Assembly (NCBI RefSeq): GCF_001680005.1 | Contig: NC_033567.1 | Span: 992,001 to 1,056,000 of the forward strand | Source of the DNA: Plasmodium coatneyi | Lineage: Eukaryota > Apicomplexa > Aconoidasida > Haemosporida > Plasmodiidae | Length of the DNA stretch: 64,000 nt | Reading direction: 5' to 3' | In this document: positions 11,100 through 22,666 of the stretch, one piece after another | How positions within the stretch are numbered: position 1 is the first letter of the stretch | Layout of the letters: each line of letters starts with the position of its first letter | Made by a program: the position numbers and the translations under genes | Notes under the pieces: generated by a model | What the model saw: the letters and a program-made list of their open reading frames with translations, nothing else | Told to the model about the DNA's origin: nothing | Database searches by the model: none

Positions 11100-13242
11100 A
11101 CTTTCCTCTCCTGTCTTCCGTCATTCTTATGGTGCCATATGTTATGCAACACCGTTGCTGTTTCTGCAGTTACATATGTGCACAAGCATGCGCCCCGCAT
11201 GATTTTCACATTTTGAGCAAGTACTTTTTTGCGAATAACCTCAGTATTTTCTTCCATAGTTTATAAGAGTGTATCATCCAAATAAGCGCTTATTTTGAAC
11301 AATTTCGTATTCGTACTTTGTGTTTATGATGCTTTGAGTTGCGTAAGTTATATTATTTTTTTTAAATTAAAAGATGTGGCATGTATGATTCCTTTTCACT
11401 ACGCTGTTCTAGTGCGCCACTTGATGATACCTTGCAATAAATCTACCTGGTAACATCTAACGCACTTTACGTGGCGTAACAACGTTACCCGCGTGAACGC
11501 ATTTTAATTGACTGCATATTTATACCTACATGCGCCTACACAGATGCGCGGTAAACACAACTTAGTATTTTTGCAGATCTTCGTCGTACATACAGAAAGG
11601 GGTGAGTAACTCCCAATTTAAAAAAAAGAAAGTGCGAACAGCGGGAGTGGCGCCTGAACACATGCATGTAACAAAATTGAAAATACGCAAAAAAAAAAGC
11701 ACGTGCATTTTGCACATATATGCGTATATGCATATGCACATATTTATATATATACGTACATGCTTACGTGCATTCTTGCATACTTACATACGTACGTATC
11801 CAAGTTCCCCCCTACATGCGTAACACAACTAATTTTGTATTTCCAGCACAGGAAAAATTTTATTTTCATTCATAATGGTTTTTTTTATTTTTTTATATTT
11901 TTGTTGTTGATTAAAAATAAAGGTGTTATATATATTTTTTTGCATTTTTTTTCTATGCCCACATGTAATTAAGAAAAAAATTATATATTTTTTTTTTCAC
12001 GCATATTGTTCCATGCGAACAGTTAAACGTGAAATCCTCGCATTAGTGTATATCTGGCGCTTATGATAACTTGCATTATTGAGTTTATTAAGTGATGCAT
12101 TTATCACATTTGTCATAATTGCAAATGCTTTAAGAGATGGAATGCCCTGCCGCTGAAAAAGGTGTGATTATTGAAGCATGCGTTGGCGCAACCTAAATGT
12201 ATAACGCCAATTGGCAAGAGGCACGTTCATCTACTCATTTATTTACGCATTCATTCATTCATTCATTCATTCACTCACTCGTTTTTTCACTAATTTATCG
12301 CATGAGCGCCTCGTAATTTCCGAATAAATGAACAACCCACGCCCAAGTGTGGAGCGCCTTTTTTACCCGTGAAGAATTTATACCCGTTTATACACCCCGT
12401 ATATAATGAAGTACATCAGGGATAGCAAATAAGTGATACGCCACCCGCTTCCCTGTTTGGGTAAACTGCATAATTTATTTATCACACTCCATATGCTTCC
12501 TTGCAAAGTACAGGAGACTGAGAAGGATATATGCTAATGATAAAGTTTTGTCTGCATATTTTATTTTTTTTCACGGATTTTTGAAAAATATAAGAATCGT
12601 CTGTACAAGAATTAGCCATCAATTCCACACAGCGTTCATGTGCACGTAATATTCATGTGCATACATGGACGTAAGTACAAATTTGCTTATTTACATGCTG
12701 TCGTGTGCGTAATTACACATCTACGTTTCGAATCTGCCCTTCCTACCGCTGTGTTGCATGTAAAGGCGGATGACGCAATTGCGGCATATGTGAGACTTGC
12801 ACGCAGACATGTGAATGTGACAGTTCAAATTGCAGTGATGCAACCTATATAGTCTACAGTAGCTGTAAAATTCCACCCTCCGCCTTACAAAAAAAAAAAA
12901 AAAAAAAATCCAAAGAAATTACCATAAAGCTCGTCGCGTATACCTCCAAACGGACACTTACATTTCAGACTCTATATTCGAGCATATATTTAAGGAACAT
13001 TACTGAGGATATACTACTTACGTCTATTAGCCCCTTATCTATTTTGTTTGCAAACCGAACCAGGGGGAAAGAGATTAAGTTGGAGATACTTTCACCACGG
13101 CGTGTAGCTGTGGCAAGAAGTTTATTTGCGTTCAGTGTGTTTGTTTATATACGTGCTCGAGTGTACGTGAGTGTGTGGAAGGTGCCAGTCGCAACAGTGC
13201 ATACATAATTGTGTAAGCTTGTGACTGCAAAAGTGCATAGCT

Positions 13243-13290
13243 GCGTAACTGAGCAATTGCATAACTGCTCAATTGCGTAACTGCACAAAT
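13243..13290. repeat. 16-bp repeat, three copies
   Basis: There are three consecutive 16-mers, gcgtaactgagcaatt, gcataactgctcaatt and gcgtaactgcacaaat. They lie in otherwise ordinary intergenic DNA upstream of the ApiAP2 gene. Confidence 0.7.
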
Positions 13291-13728
13291 ACGCCAGAGG
13301 GCACGCGTGCACAGCACCCTAATTATATACACGAAATAGTGAGACGTAAAATTTTGCGTACATCTGCCTATATGCCCTCACTCCGAGAGTGAAAAGTTTG
13401 AAATGTGCCAAGTGTATTAAAATTTTGTGAAGCCATAAATAAATGTATACCTAGAACCCTGTGACATACTTTGAAGTATTCGTTTTGTCAAAATATTGTT
13501 TAAGAGTTACTTCCCCTTTTTGTTGAAGAAGGAATCATTATGTTAATTCGCTCGGTGCTCATTGTGCATTGCGCATTGCGACCCTGATTCATTTTTACGT
13601 ATCGTTTATATTGTTGTGCATGCGCGTTTATGTGCACTTATGTATACCCGCTTTTTTGTCTCAGCGAATTCCGCATAAATTGGGAAGAACACTTTTCGCT
13701 TCTTTCTTTCTTGCTTGCTTGTTTGCTT

Positions 13729-13762
<34 letters not shown>

Positions 13763-15488
13763 CGCGTACGCATGGCCTAGGTATGTACGTACACATGCGT
13801 AGCCGTGGTACGTTCAGCAGTTATGCCTAGTTAAAAAAAAAAAAAAGAGTAAAAGGAGTGACCTGCTTTTATCTTAGAGGCAAATTGCAAAGTGTAATAA
13901 TCTATATATAGCTAATATTTTCATTTTGTGGCTCGTTACCCTTTTCTTTATTTTGTGAAGCACCTTTTCCCATCCCGCGCGCCTGCCAAGCGAGGCAGTT
14001 TTGTTAGACGATATGGGCTAGCGCGTGTATGCGCGAGTGTGTATTTTTGTGTGAACATTTAAGTATTCGCGTATGCGAACGTTTCTGTTTCCTTGTGTAT
14101 ATATTTATGTTTGTATATTTATGTGTATATTTATATGCATATGTTTACACATGTATGTATTTACATAGGTATGTTTTTTTTTTTTTCTTCTTCCCCCCTC
14201 CATGTACACAATTTTGCCGAGCGCAAGAATTTACTGATTAGCTTTAATTGTGGTATTTTCCTTCCCCACCTCTTCCCTTTGTGCTTACATCATTGTATTC
14301 TGCTTTTGTTTCACGTAAGGTAATTCCTTTACCCCCCCTTTTTTTTTTCGAATTGAGTCCAAGTGTAGAGCATTCTTGTTGCGAAGGACATTACTGATCT
14401 GCGGCATGTTACTAGTGTACATGTCCCCACGTGTGAACCGTAACCGTTTTCATATGTACATGCAACTGTTACGGCCCATCTACCTGTGATAGCTCTTTTC
14501 CCATTGTACGGTGATGAAGCTCTATAATTTGTTTTACGTGAACTACGAGTTGCATTTTTCTTCAAAATTCCCACCACGTTTGACATGGTATGAATTTTTT
14601 TTTTTTATGCTAATTAATTTAAGTAGTAGAGCTGTTTCATTCTCTTCGGTGAGCGGTCCCTCGCCTTTTACCCTCATCTTCATCTTCCTTACTCCCACCC
14701 CCCTCTTTTAAATACCCAGCGTGTAAATTGAATTTACCGTCGCTTTAACTTTTTTTATGTTTAATTTTTTCATCCAGATGCACTCCATGTTGTATGTCCC
14801 TGGTACGACAACATGTCTATCCTACCCATTCGCAAGCAGAACAAGCCTCATTTGCATTGTGAGTGCCCGGTAGAGGTGTATTCATATTGAAATGAATGAG
14901 GTGCATTTCACATTTCCTTTTTTTTTTTTTTTTGTGTTGGGGGAAGATTTATATCAATAAAAGTAGTTGTATAATTTGGGGCAGCCATAAATTGGATGTA
15001 CCCCCCATTGTGTTAATTCTTTTTTTTTTTCTTTTTTTTTTTTTTGCCCCCCCTTTAGTGGCTTCGCTGGTACGAAGCATATGTTTCCTTTACACGTGAA
15101 TTTTTGTTAATTTTTCATTTACACCCCACCGAGGGATTCACATCTCAGAGGAGAGAAAAGCGCAAGGAAAAAAATATCCATGCGGTGTGTGGACACATAT
15201 ATTACCTCTATACATACAGATATATTTATGCCCCCACAGGTGATCAGTTCTTGCTAGTAGTTGAACGCTCAGCTGCGAGGCCCGGTGTCTCACTTCTCCC
15301 TGCAAGGTGTAAGCGCGGGTACGAAGTAGCACTGGCCTGTATATACATACGTACATACATACATATATTTATACATATATATATTTATATATTTATATAT
15401 ATACACGTGAAAACGTGCGTACCACTTTGGAAGAAGACCCCCTTCGGTGGAAAGCCCACTAGTCCACCTCGTCTAAACGTACGGCAAA

Positions 15489-18400
15489 ATGCAGGCCAAC
15501 GCAGAAATTTTAGACATGAAGGATAATTATGGCAGAAACCAACACTTGAAAGGGAACTACAAAGTCAGGAAGACCATCAATGGTATATATAGCAACGAAG
15601 TAAATTACTACGATGGACATTACGCCAGCGTGAAAGAAGAAAATGATAGACCGAGTATTCAAACACAGGAAACGAACCATTCGTCGGACGACAATTATTA
15701 CGCAAACAGTATGAACGAAATGAATAACTATGACTCTACCTTGTTAGCAGATAAGGATAACCATGAGAATGGTACTAGCAATGAGTATGACATGGACACC
15801 TTGGAAAACGACATGGTAGCAAACAGAACGGATAGCTATGCAGCAAATGCATACGACTGTTTTGGTACAGATAATGGGAACAGTGTGGTCAGTATGAATG
15901 GGACTGTAACAAATCAGGGTAAATTTGTGACCCCCCAAAATTTTGGTTACGGAGTAAATATAGGGAATAATTCCTTAGGAAGCCTTAGCATGGGCCAAAT
16001 GGGCAACACAAATCCTGCCGATTTTATGAACGGAATGAGTGCCATGAGTAACATGGCCATGGACATGAGCGCCATGAGCGCCATGAGTGCCATGAATACC
16101 ATGAACACGATGAATACGATGAACACAATGAACACGGTGAACACGATGAACTTTATGGGAAATATGGGCATGGTGAACGGGATGAGTGGGCTAAACGGTA
16201 TGCTCGGTATGAACTGCATGACCGGAGAGGATGGCGCCAACCCGGGAGGCAACTTTGCCCTTAATGAGAATCCCAACTTCATGAACAGCCAGTTTTTAAG
16301 TAAGTCCAAAATGTACAGTGGAGGAAGTAACCATATGGATGAAGCGAATGTCGAGGGGAATCATATGCTGCCCATGAATGGACACATGAATAGCAACAGC
16401 GCTAATGGGATCATTAGTACTAACTTCCAAACATATGCACCCATGTATTATGAGAGGAATGTGGCTAGCCAGGATAACATGAATAGCAATTCCTACGATG
16501 CGAATGGAAATTATTTGGCAAACTATGGAAGAAATGATATGGCCATGCAAGATGGACTCCGAAACGAATCATTCCAAGAAAATGAGCAGGAAATTATGCA
16601 TAACTCCGTGGATGAATATTACCAGAAAGGCAATGAGCAGCTTGGGTATGTGCGAAAAAGCAGGGAGGGCACCCCGAGGGCGAGCTACGTGTCGTATAAC
16701 ACCGCGTCCTATGGTACCAGCGACGCTTGGGGCAACAACTGCAGTAACAACAGCAGTAACAACAGCAGTAACAACGTCAGTAACAACGTCAGTAACAACG
16801 TTAGTAACAACGTTAGTAACAACTGTAGCAATAGCAGCACTAACAGCAACGTAAGTTGCAATAACAGCGGAAATAACAACGGAAGTAATAACAACTATGG
16901 CGTGTCTCCCTACATGAATAATGCCGATGGTGGATATATTGATGTGAACGGTGGGAGTTATGCATATGAAATGGATTCGAACAACGGGCTCTACATGAAG
17001 AGACAAAATGCGAACTTGTGTGGCAACTACATGAATGTCCCGAACGGCATGGGTAGCAGCGCTGGCGGTGGGAACTTCAACGGTAGCCACTTCAACGGCA
17101 GCCATTCCAACGGTAGCCACTTCAATGGTAGCCACTCCAACGGTAGCCACACCAACGGCATGGTCGTCAACTGCAGCAACGAGATCCAAGGCATGAGCAA
17201 AGTAGGCGGGAACAGCTCCAAAGGGATGAACACGAACTCGACGGTCAGCCATGATACAACGTTCCCGATGAACTATGAAGAGGACGAAAACGATGAGGAA
17301 AATATTCGTCACAAGGAAGGTGTTAATGGTGGCGTTAATGGGGGCGTTATTGGTGGTGTTAATGGTGGTGTTAATAGTGGCGTTAATGGTAACGATGCGC
17401 GAGGACTGATGTGCACTCCGCAGGAAGGTTACCCCAAGTACGTGGACAACAAGGGCCATGTGCACATTATGGGCACCACGTTCAACGGAGCGGAAAATGG
17501 CCACGTAGAAAACGCCGATTCGATGTTCAAACCGAACAGGTTGAACAACACCTTCAATTACAACTACGTCTCCAGACGAGGCAGCAACTACAGCAGAAGG
17601 AGCAGCACAACTAATTCTATGAACGTGTCCAATATGAACGTGTCCAGTATGAACGATTTGAATAACTCTCCCTCATTTTCCAATGGTCACAATGTTAGTA
17701 TGCAGAAGCAGGAGCAGGATATGAAGAATTTCGCTGAGAATGGAAAGAACCCATACGTAGAACATACTACCAATGGGTACACCAACCTTAGACCTAACGC
17801 TAGTTACAACGGGGATAGAGCGAACTGTAGAATAAATGAAGTCAAAATGAAAAATGTGAATTTCCCCATCGACGTGAAGGGAAACGATGACCCCGATATG
17901 AGCAGCAGCAGAGACAGCAGAATGGAGCACATGAAGAATAAGCCTAGGGACAACTTTTCTATGTACGTAGCAAATGAAGAAGGGGTATTCAAAAATGGCA
18001 GCTGCAGCACTGAGCAGGTGAACTACGCGGATATGAAAAAAGGAAATGGTGAAGGCGTCATGGGGGAGTACAACCAAGGGGCAGAATACAATCTGCACGA
18101 ATCGTATAATTCTAGTGTGTACAACGGGGGGATTAAGAAAGAAGAATTGGAGAAAGGGACCAGTTATGCTATGGGCAGCAGCATGAACCGGGAGATGAAC
18201 CGGGAGATCGACTCCAACCTCCAGGTGAATAACGCAGAAAGTTACCCAAACGAATTAGTGGATAACGCGCAAATGAGAAATGTAGGTACTTACGAAGGTG
18301 GGCATAATTTAAATGGGGATAATCGGCATGCGGTGTACAAGGTAGAACATAATGTGAAGCTGAACGAAGGAGAGACGCCCAAATCTGTGCGGCCCGGTAG

Positions 18401-21400
18401 ATCGCAAAGCTACCTGAAGTGTAAAAGCTACATGAAGAAAGCAGGCACTCCTCCTAATATGTATGACCCTAACGAGGAAATGAATAATTCCAGCAATTGG
18501 GGCTCCTACCATATGGGGAACACGAGGTCGAAGAATTCGTACTTTCTGCGGCCAAATGGGAACCAGTCCAATAATGACCCTAACAATGGGATGAGTTACG
18601 ATGGGAATAATGCTAATGGGATGTCCACGGAGGAAGGTGTCCTTCCAACCGCTACAAGCGGAGCGGTGCCAGCAACATCGACCGCTTCTGCAACTGGTGC
18701 ATCGGTGGTGGACTACAGAAGTAATATGAACTACTTTGAAAACGTAAACAAGAGCATCATGAGGAGTGAGAACGGTTACGATTATGTGAACCCGTCACCT
18801 GGTGGACATAACAGTTACATCAACCCGTGGATGCACCGAATGAAGGGTTACTCGCCTGAGCAGAAAGTACAAGCCCCTATGAACCTAAACGGAGGTTACA
18901 GCAACATGAATGGTACTAACTATCCAATAGTGCAGGCGAATACTCACGGTAAAAAATCCATTGTTCGTGGATATAGCAATGTGTGCAACATGATGATGTT
19001 GGGCAAAGGTAGGGATGGTGGTGGCACTCCAACCAGCGCCAACGGGGTGAATAACCTAAACAGGGAGGAGAATAATCACCCAATCGGTGGAACGTATGAT
19101 ATGAGCAACATGCGTCTGCGGAATGGACTCCACAATCGTAACGACTTTAACACCTTGGGTAGCGAGAATATCCAAGGTGATTTGAACACTTTAAATAATA
19201 TCATTTCTATGAATGCTGAGACTCCACTGAATAATTTAAACATGCTAGTTGTACCTAAGATTAAGGGAGTCCGTTTTGACAAATCAGGGAGAAGATGGGT
19301 AGCTAGCTGGAGTCAGAATGGAAACCAAAAGAGACAGTACTTTCCTATAAAGAAATTTGGCCAGACGCAGGCGAAATATATGGCCATTTTTGCCAGAATA
19401 AGGGCTGTTAAATGCATGCAGAAGAAGCCGCACGGAATGGGGGAGAATAAGAGAGGGCAGTGCAGGAAGACCCTGATGAAGGACAGAACGAAGGCCGAGT
19501 CGGACGACGAGAATGACTACTACGATGGTGACGAATGTGACGATGAAAACGTGGATGATGAAAACGTGGACGATGAAAACGTGGACGATGAAAATGTGGA
19601 CGATGAAAACGTACCCTATGATAATGACGACGTACCGGATGATAATTACGAGGGTGATGACGTGGAAGACGGAGTGGACGATGTCCATGGCGATGACCAT
19701 GGTGATGACCATTACGATGACCATTACGATGACCATTACGATGACCATTACGGTGACCATTACGGTGACCATGGCGATGGTGAGGGGGAGTTTTTCGACG
19801 AGGGAGCCTTCCCCTATGGAATGCACCCCTACGCCGACGAAAACGAGGGCTTCTACCACGAAGGTATGGAGAACGAAGCCCCAAACGAATTGGGGGATGA
19901 ATCTGCGCTGAACAACTACTACGGGTACCCAGGTGAGCCATGTGACCTGACGCAGAATGACATGTCCATAAACAACAACCATGGCGCAAAAGATTTGGGG
20001 GTTCATAATGTTCAGACGCGTGTACCTGTGGAATTTCCCGCGAAAGGTGTTGGTGGGGAGGTCAACGAAGCGGGAAATGTGCGTAATAATGAGAAGGAAA
20101 AACACGACGATGTCGATGAGAAGGAAGGGGACCCAAACCATGCATGCAAAGCAACCGGCCGCAGCATTAGCAGTAACTGTAGTAACGGAAACGGGGCCCA
20201 AATGGCTCAAAACGACGTCCATTGCAAATCCTTCTGCGGCGAGGAAGCGGCAAATCAAGACCTGCAAAGTATGAAAACAAAATATAAACCGGAGGAACAG
20301 CAACAGCCACAGCAAGGGATGTCCTCGCAGGTGCATACCGCAGGAGGCGCAAATGTAAAAGCAAATGCAAATGTAAATGCAAATGCAAATGCAAATGTAA
20401 ATGCAAATGCAAATGTAAATGCAAATGCAAATGCAAATGTAAATGCAAATGCAAATGCAAATGTAAATGCAAATGCAAATGCAAATGAGTCGTCTTCCCC
20501 CCAGAGGAGCGTGTCGGCATGGGTGCGTGGGTATGCTAGAAAATTTGGGCTGTACCCAGAAAATACCATTGTGAAGGAAGAACATCGTGGGGAAAATAAC
20601 GGAAAGGCTACCAATAGGGAAGACACGAATGGAAATTCCCTCTTACGTGGTGCCCCCCATGGTGACGAAAATCCGGACCAGCCGTCTGGAATAGGTAAAG
20701 TGAGCAAATTTGATGAGGATTGCAACGGGGCGAATAGAACTAACGTAAACGCCAGAAGTGGTGGTGACCCATTTTGTGAATATCAGATGACGCAAGGGGG
20801 TAGACATGCACCAGCCAGTTCGGAGGATGTTATGCAGGTGTATGACGAAGGTGGAGAAGCTAACCAGGAGGACGCCAATCAAGGGAGGACTGATCGAGGA
20901 AATCCCCACATTGACGACACGGAGGGACAACAGATGGACGGGGAAGACGCGCCAGAAGACGGAGAATACCCCCATGATGATGACTCCGAAACGGATGGCG
21001 ACCCCCCGAATGGAATGGAGCATGCAATGAAACACGACCGTGTCATAAAGGATGAGACGCACGGGAAGGAAAATGAGGTCATTTTAATGAACGTAAATCT
21101 GATCCAAATGAATGGAATAGCCGACATAGAAAGAGCAAAGGAACACAAAAAAAATGTGGAGGAAAAAATGAGGAATCTCTTTCTAATGGTGGAAGGATTG
21201 AAGAGGAGAAAGATCGAAATGTATGGAGATGCAAATGGCCAACTGTTATTTGACCTTACGAATGAAGTGACCGAACAGCTGATGAGTAAGTTGGATGAAC
21301 TTCATGAGCTAAGCGAAAATGAAAAAATGACTCTGTTCACACAGTTGAAGGAATACTACCTTAGTGAGGACAACCATATTTGCCATAGGGAAGGCATCAA

Positions 21401-22019
21401 ACTGGGAATGCGTAAAAATGTAAAAATTGCATATGCAAATGATGAACAGGGTAACCATAAGGGACAGCTCCAAATAGATGAGAGAGGCGAACCGTACTGT
21501 GGCGAAAGTGCATCCGATGGTATGTGGAATGTATACAAATTTAAAAGACAAAAAAGTGACGCACGTTCGGAGGTACTCTCTAATATGGAAGGGTCGACTC
21601 ATTCGATCAGGATAGGATATTATGACCAGTTAGACAAAGAAGGTTCCTTGGGTAACACCTTGGATGTGGAAAACTACGAACCTGACGGCTATGGGGATTT
21701 TACCACCGACTTGGAATTAATAAATGAGCAGACGCACGAAGAGGTAGATGAGTCCACGTTGAATGATAAAGGATCGTATAGTCACATGAGCAGATACCAT
21801 GGCGGTAATGAAACCATGTTTTTTCATGACTATGCAGGGGTGGCTACATTCGAGGGGGATGGTGATTCTACTGGTCGAATCGGTAACCAGCATGTCTCGG
21901 GCTACCTAGATGATGTTCATCAAAATGGAGAACCCACAGATTGGAGCGATGATGAACAAACGGGGGTGGGAGAATTCACGCCGTTTGAGGAATCACCTGA
22001 TCGCGTTGAACAACTTTGA
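15489..22019 (+). CDS. ApiAP2 transcription factor, single AP2 domain (likely AP2-FG/AP2-G3 orthologue)
   Basis: A single exon of 2176 residues, mostly Asn/Met/Gly/Asp-rich low complexity. One AP2 DNA-binding domain lies at about residues 1256-1313 (KIKGVRFDKSGRRWVASW, then QYFPIKKFGQTQAKYMAI), with the strand-strand-strand-helix pattern of apicomplexan AP2 proteins. A helical conserved-looking block at about 1867-1970 (IADIERAKEHKKNVEEKM; LFTQLKEYYLSEDN) may be a second domain; I cannot assign it. Tandem repeats include (MNT)n, (NNVS)n, (GSH-S/F-N)n, (GGVN)n, (DDENV)5, (DDHY)n and (NANANV)n. The USP39-MCM4-AP2 order matches my memory of P. falciparum chromosome 13, where the AP2 gene is the AP2-FG/AP2-G3 locus linked to female gametocyte gene expression; this role is inferred from position. 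The start ATG at 15489 follows ggcaaa. Confidence 0.92.
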   Translation: MQANAEILDMKDNYGRNQHLKGNYKVRKTINGIYSNEVNYYDGHYASVKEENDRPSIQTQETNHSSDDNYYANSMNEMNNYDSTLLADKDNHENGTSNEYDMDTLENDMVANRTDSYAANAYDCFGTDNGNSVVSMNGTVTNQGKFVTPQNFGYGVNIGNNSLGSLSMGQMGNTNPADFMNGMSAMSNMAMDMSAMSAMSAMNTMNTMNTMNTMNTVNTMNFMGNMGMVNGMSGLNGMLGMNCMTGEDGANPGGNFALNENPNFMNSQFLSKSKMYSGGSNHMDEANVEGNHMLPMNGHMNSNSANGIISTNFQTYAPMYYERNVASQDNMNSNSYDANGNYLANYGRNDMAMQDGLRNESFQENEQEIMHNSVDEYYQKGNEQLGYVRKSREGTPRASYVSYNTASYGTSDAWGNNCSNNSSNNSSNNVSNNVSNNVSNNVSNNCSNSSTNSNVSCNNSGNNNGSNNNYGVSPYMNNADGGYIDVNGGSYAYEMDSNNGLYMKRQNANLCGNYMNVPNGMGSSAGGGNFNGSHFNGSHSNGSHFNGSHSNGSHTNGMVVNCSNEIQGMSKVGGNSSKGMNTNSTVSHDTTFPMNYEEDENDEENIRHKEGVNGGVNGGVIGGVNGGVNSGVNGNDARGLMCTPQEGYPKYVDNKGHVHIMGTTFNGAENGHVENADSMFKPNRLNNTFNYNYVSRRGSNYSRRSSTTNSMNVSNMNVSSMNDLNNSPSFSNGHNVSMQKQEQDMKNFAENGKNPYVEHTTNGYTNLRPNASYNGDRANCRINEVKMKNVNFPIDVKGNDDPDMSSSRDSRMEHMKNKPRDNFSMYVANEEGVFKNGSCSTEQVNYADMKKGNGEGVMGEYNQGAEYNLHESYNSSVYNGGIKKEELEKGTSYAMGSSMNREMNREIDSNLQVNNAESYPNELVDNAQMRNVGTYEGGHNLNGDNRHAVYKVEHNVKLNEGETPKSVRPGRSQSYLKCKSYMKKAGTPPNMYDPNEEMNNSSNWGSYHMGNTRSKNSYFLRPNGNQSNNDPNNGMSYDGNNANGMSTEEGVLPTATSGAVPATSTASATGASVVDYRSNMNYFENVNKSIMRSENGYDYVNPSPGGHNSYINPWMHRMKGYSPEQKVQAPMNLNGGYSNMNGTNYPIVQANTHGKKSIVRGYSNVCNMMMLGKGRDGGGTPTSANGVNNLNREENNHPIGGTYDMSNMRLRNGLHNRNDFNTLGSENIQGDLNTLNNIISMNAETPLNNLNMLVVPKIKGVRFDKSGRRWVASWSQNGNQKRQYFPIKKFGQTQAKYMAIFARIRAVKCMQKKPHGMGENKRGQCRKTLMKDRTKAESDDENDYYDGDECDDENVDDENVDDENVDDENVDDENVPYDNDDVPDDNYEGDDVEDGVDDVHGDDHGDDHYDDHYDDHYDDHYGDHYGDHGDGEGEFFDEGAFPYGMHPYADENEGFYHEGMENEAPNELGDESALNNYYGYPGEPCDLTQNDMSINNNHGAKDLGVHNVQTRVPVEFPAKGVGGEVNEAGNVRNNEKEKHDDVDEKEGDPNHACKATGRSISSNCSNGNGAQMAQNDVHCKSFCGEEAANQDLQSMKTKYKPEEQQQPQQGMSSQVHTAGGANVKANANVNANANANVNANANVNANANANVNANANANVNANANANESSSPQRSVSAWVRGYARKFGLYPENTIVKEEHRGENNGKATNREDTNGNSLLRGAPHGDENPDQPSGIGKVSKFDEDCNGANRTNVNARSGGDPFCEYQMTQGGRHAPASSEDVMQVYDEGGEANQEDANQGRTDRGNPHIDDTEGQQMDGEDAPEDGEYPHDDDSETDGDPPNGMEHAMKHDRVIKDETHGKENEVILMNVNLIQMNGIADIERAKEHKKNVEEKMRNLFLMVEGLKRRKIEMYGDANGQLLFDLTNEVTEQLMSKLDELHELSENEKMTLFTQLKEYYLSEDNHICHREGIKLGMRKNVKIAYANDEQGNHKGQLQIDERGEPYCGESASDGMWNVYKFKRQKSDARSEVLSNMEGSTHSIRIGYYDQLDKEGSLGNTLDVENYEPDGYGDFTTDLELINEQTHEEVDESTLNDKGSYSHMSRYHGGNETMFFHDYAGVATFEGDGDSTGRIGNQHVSGYLDDVHQNGEPTDWSDDEQTGVGEFTPFEESPDRVEQL
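16074..16152 (+). repeat. Met-Asn-Thr coding repeat in the ApiAP2 gene
   Basis: Tandem atgaa(c/t)ac(g/c/a) units encode a run of MNT triplets, preceded by MSA triplets. In-frame codon repeat within the N-terminal low-complexity region. Confidence 0.85.
19537..19785 (+). repeat. Acidic DDENV and His-rich DDHY/GDHY coding repeats
   Basis: Five 15-bp units encode DDENV. They are followed by 12-bp units encoding DDHG/DDHY/GDHY. The block lies about 35 residues after the AP2 domain. The alternating Asp/His composition could bind metal; that is inference only. Confidence 0.85.
20350..20490 (+). repeat. Asn-Ala-Asn-Val coding repeat
   Basis: Units of gcaaat and gtaaat hexamers encode a long NANANV tract. 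Because the repeat is regular, the opposite strand is also open for several hundred codons; that antisense frame is a by-product. Confidence 0.85.
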
Positions 22020-22666
22020 GAAAAGCAAACCGTTTAACGCATCTGGAGACTAATTTGAACTCCCCCCTTCGCTGGGCCCCAATGTATATGTATTTATTTA
22101 CATTTTGTATCAGCGTGCGTTTAAGAAGGGCAAGCTATACACCCAGCCTCCTCCAGAAGTTATTCTTTCATTGGTAATTTGCATGCACTGTTTTACCGCG
22201 CATGCTTATTGCCTTCTTTTTTTGCAAAAAGTAACATTACTTATTGTTTAAGCGTTCACACATTTGTTCTGTGGTGAATTCTTTTTTTTTTTTTTTTTTT
22301 TTAACTTTTTTTTCATTTTTTACTTTTCCACTTAGTATTCATCCTTTTTTTGTATCTCGAAGGAGAAATAAATTTATTCAAAATGTTAAAAAAAGTAAAA
22401 AAGTTGAGCCATTTTTGGGAACGCATTTTTTTTGATGCGCTATGTTTGAGGGTAGTCAACAAAAGGTACGCGCGATTCGAAGAGTAGCCACGTGGTGGTG
22501 GGAGGGGATATCCAACACGCGCACGAACGAATGAGGTGTTCGCATGTATACGCTTATATAGCAAGTGTTGTTTCCCCTTTTTTTTTTTATTCGTTCTTCT
22601 AACACATGATGACAAAAAAAAAACAAATAATAAATGAAGACGTGCATCTGCCCAACATATACGGCC
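22020..22666. other. Convergent intergenic region, ApiAP2 and RRM gene 3' ends
   Basis: The two neighbouring genes converge here. It contains an 18-T run near 22284-22302 and other poly-T/A tracts, and no credible gene. It should hold both 3'UTRs. Confidence 0.6.

Larger units (their letters stand above)
5966..15488. other. 9.5 kb gene desert between MCM4 and the ApiAP2 gene
   Basis: I find no convincing coding exon on either strand. The open frames are short, homopolymer-driven or made of degenerate tacata/gtatgt runs. It holds long T tracts (33 T at 7280-7312; others near 10051-10070, 10902-10928, 13731-13762), an ATTC microsatellite near 12240-12275, an 11-bp tandem array at 8886-9070, a perfect 21-bp inverted repeat at 11010-11099, a 16-bp triple repeat at 13243-13290 and an AC/AT microsatellite near 15345-15400. 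Its 3' part should be the promoter and 5'UTR of the ApiAP2 gene. A long 5'UTR or a non-coding RNA is possible but cannot be shown from sequence alone. Confidence 0.6.

Noticed and set aside
13569..13830. Hydrophobic open frames near a 32-T tract
   Set aside because: The poly-Phe run comes from the T tract; no conserved sequence on either side.
16569..17504. Open frame of 311 codons on the minus strand inside the ApiAP2 gene
   Set aside because: Antisense shadow of the (NNVS)n and (GSHxN)n repeats; low-complexity T/V/A product.
19284..20585. Open frame of 433 codons on the minus strand inside the ApiAP2 gene
   Set aside because: It is open because the codon repeats of the sense gene lack stop complements. 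Its protein is repeats of IC/HL/VI type, with no family match.
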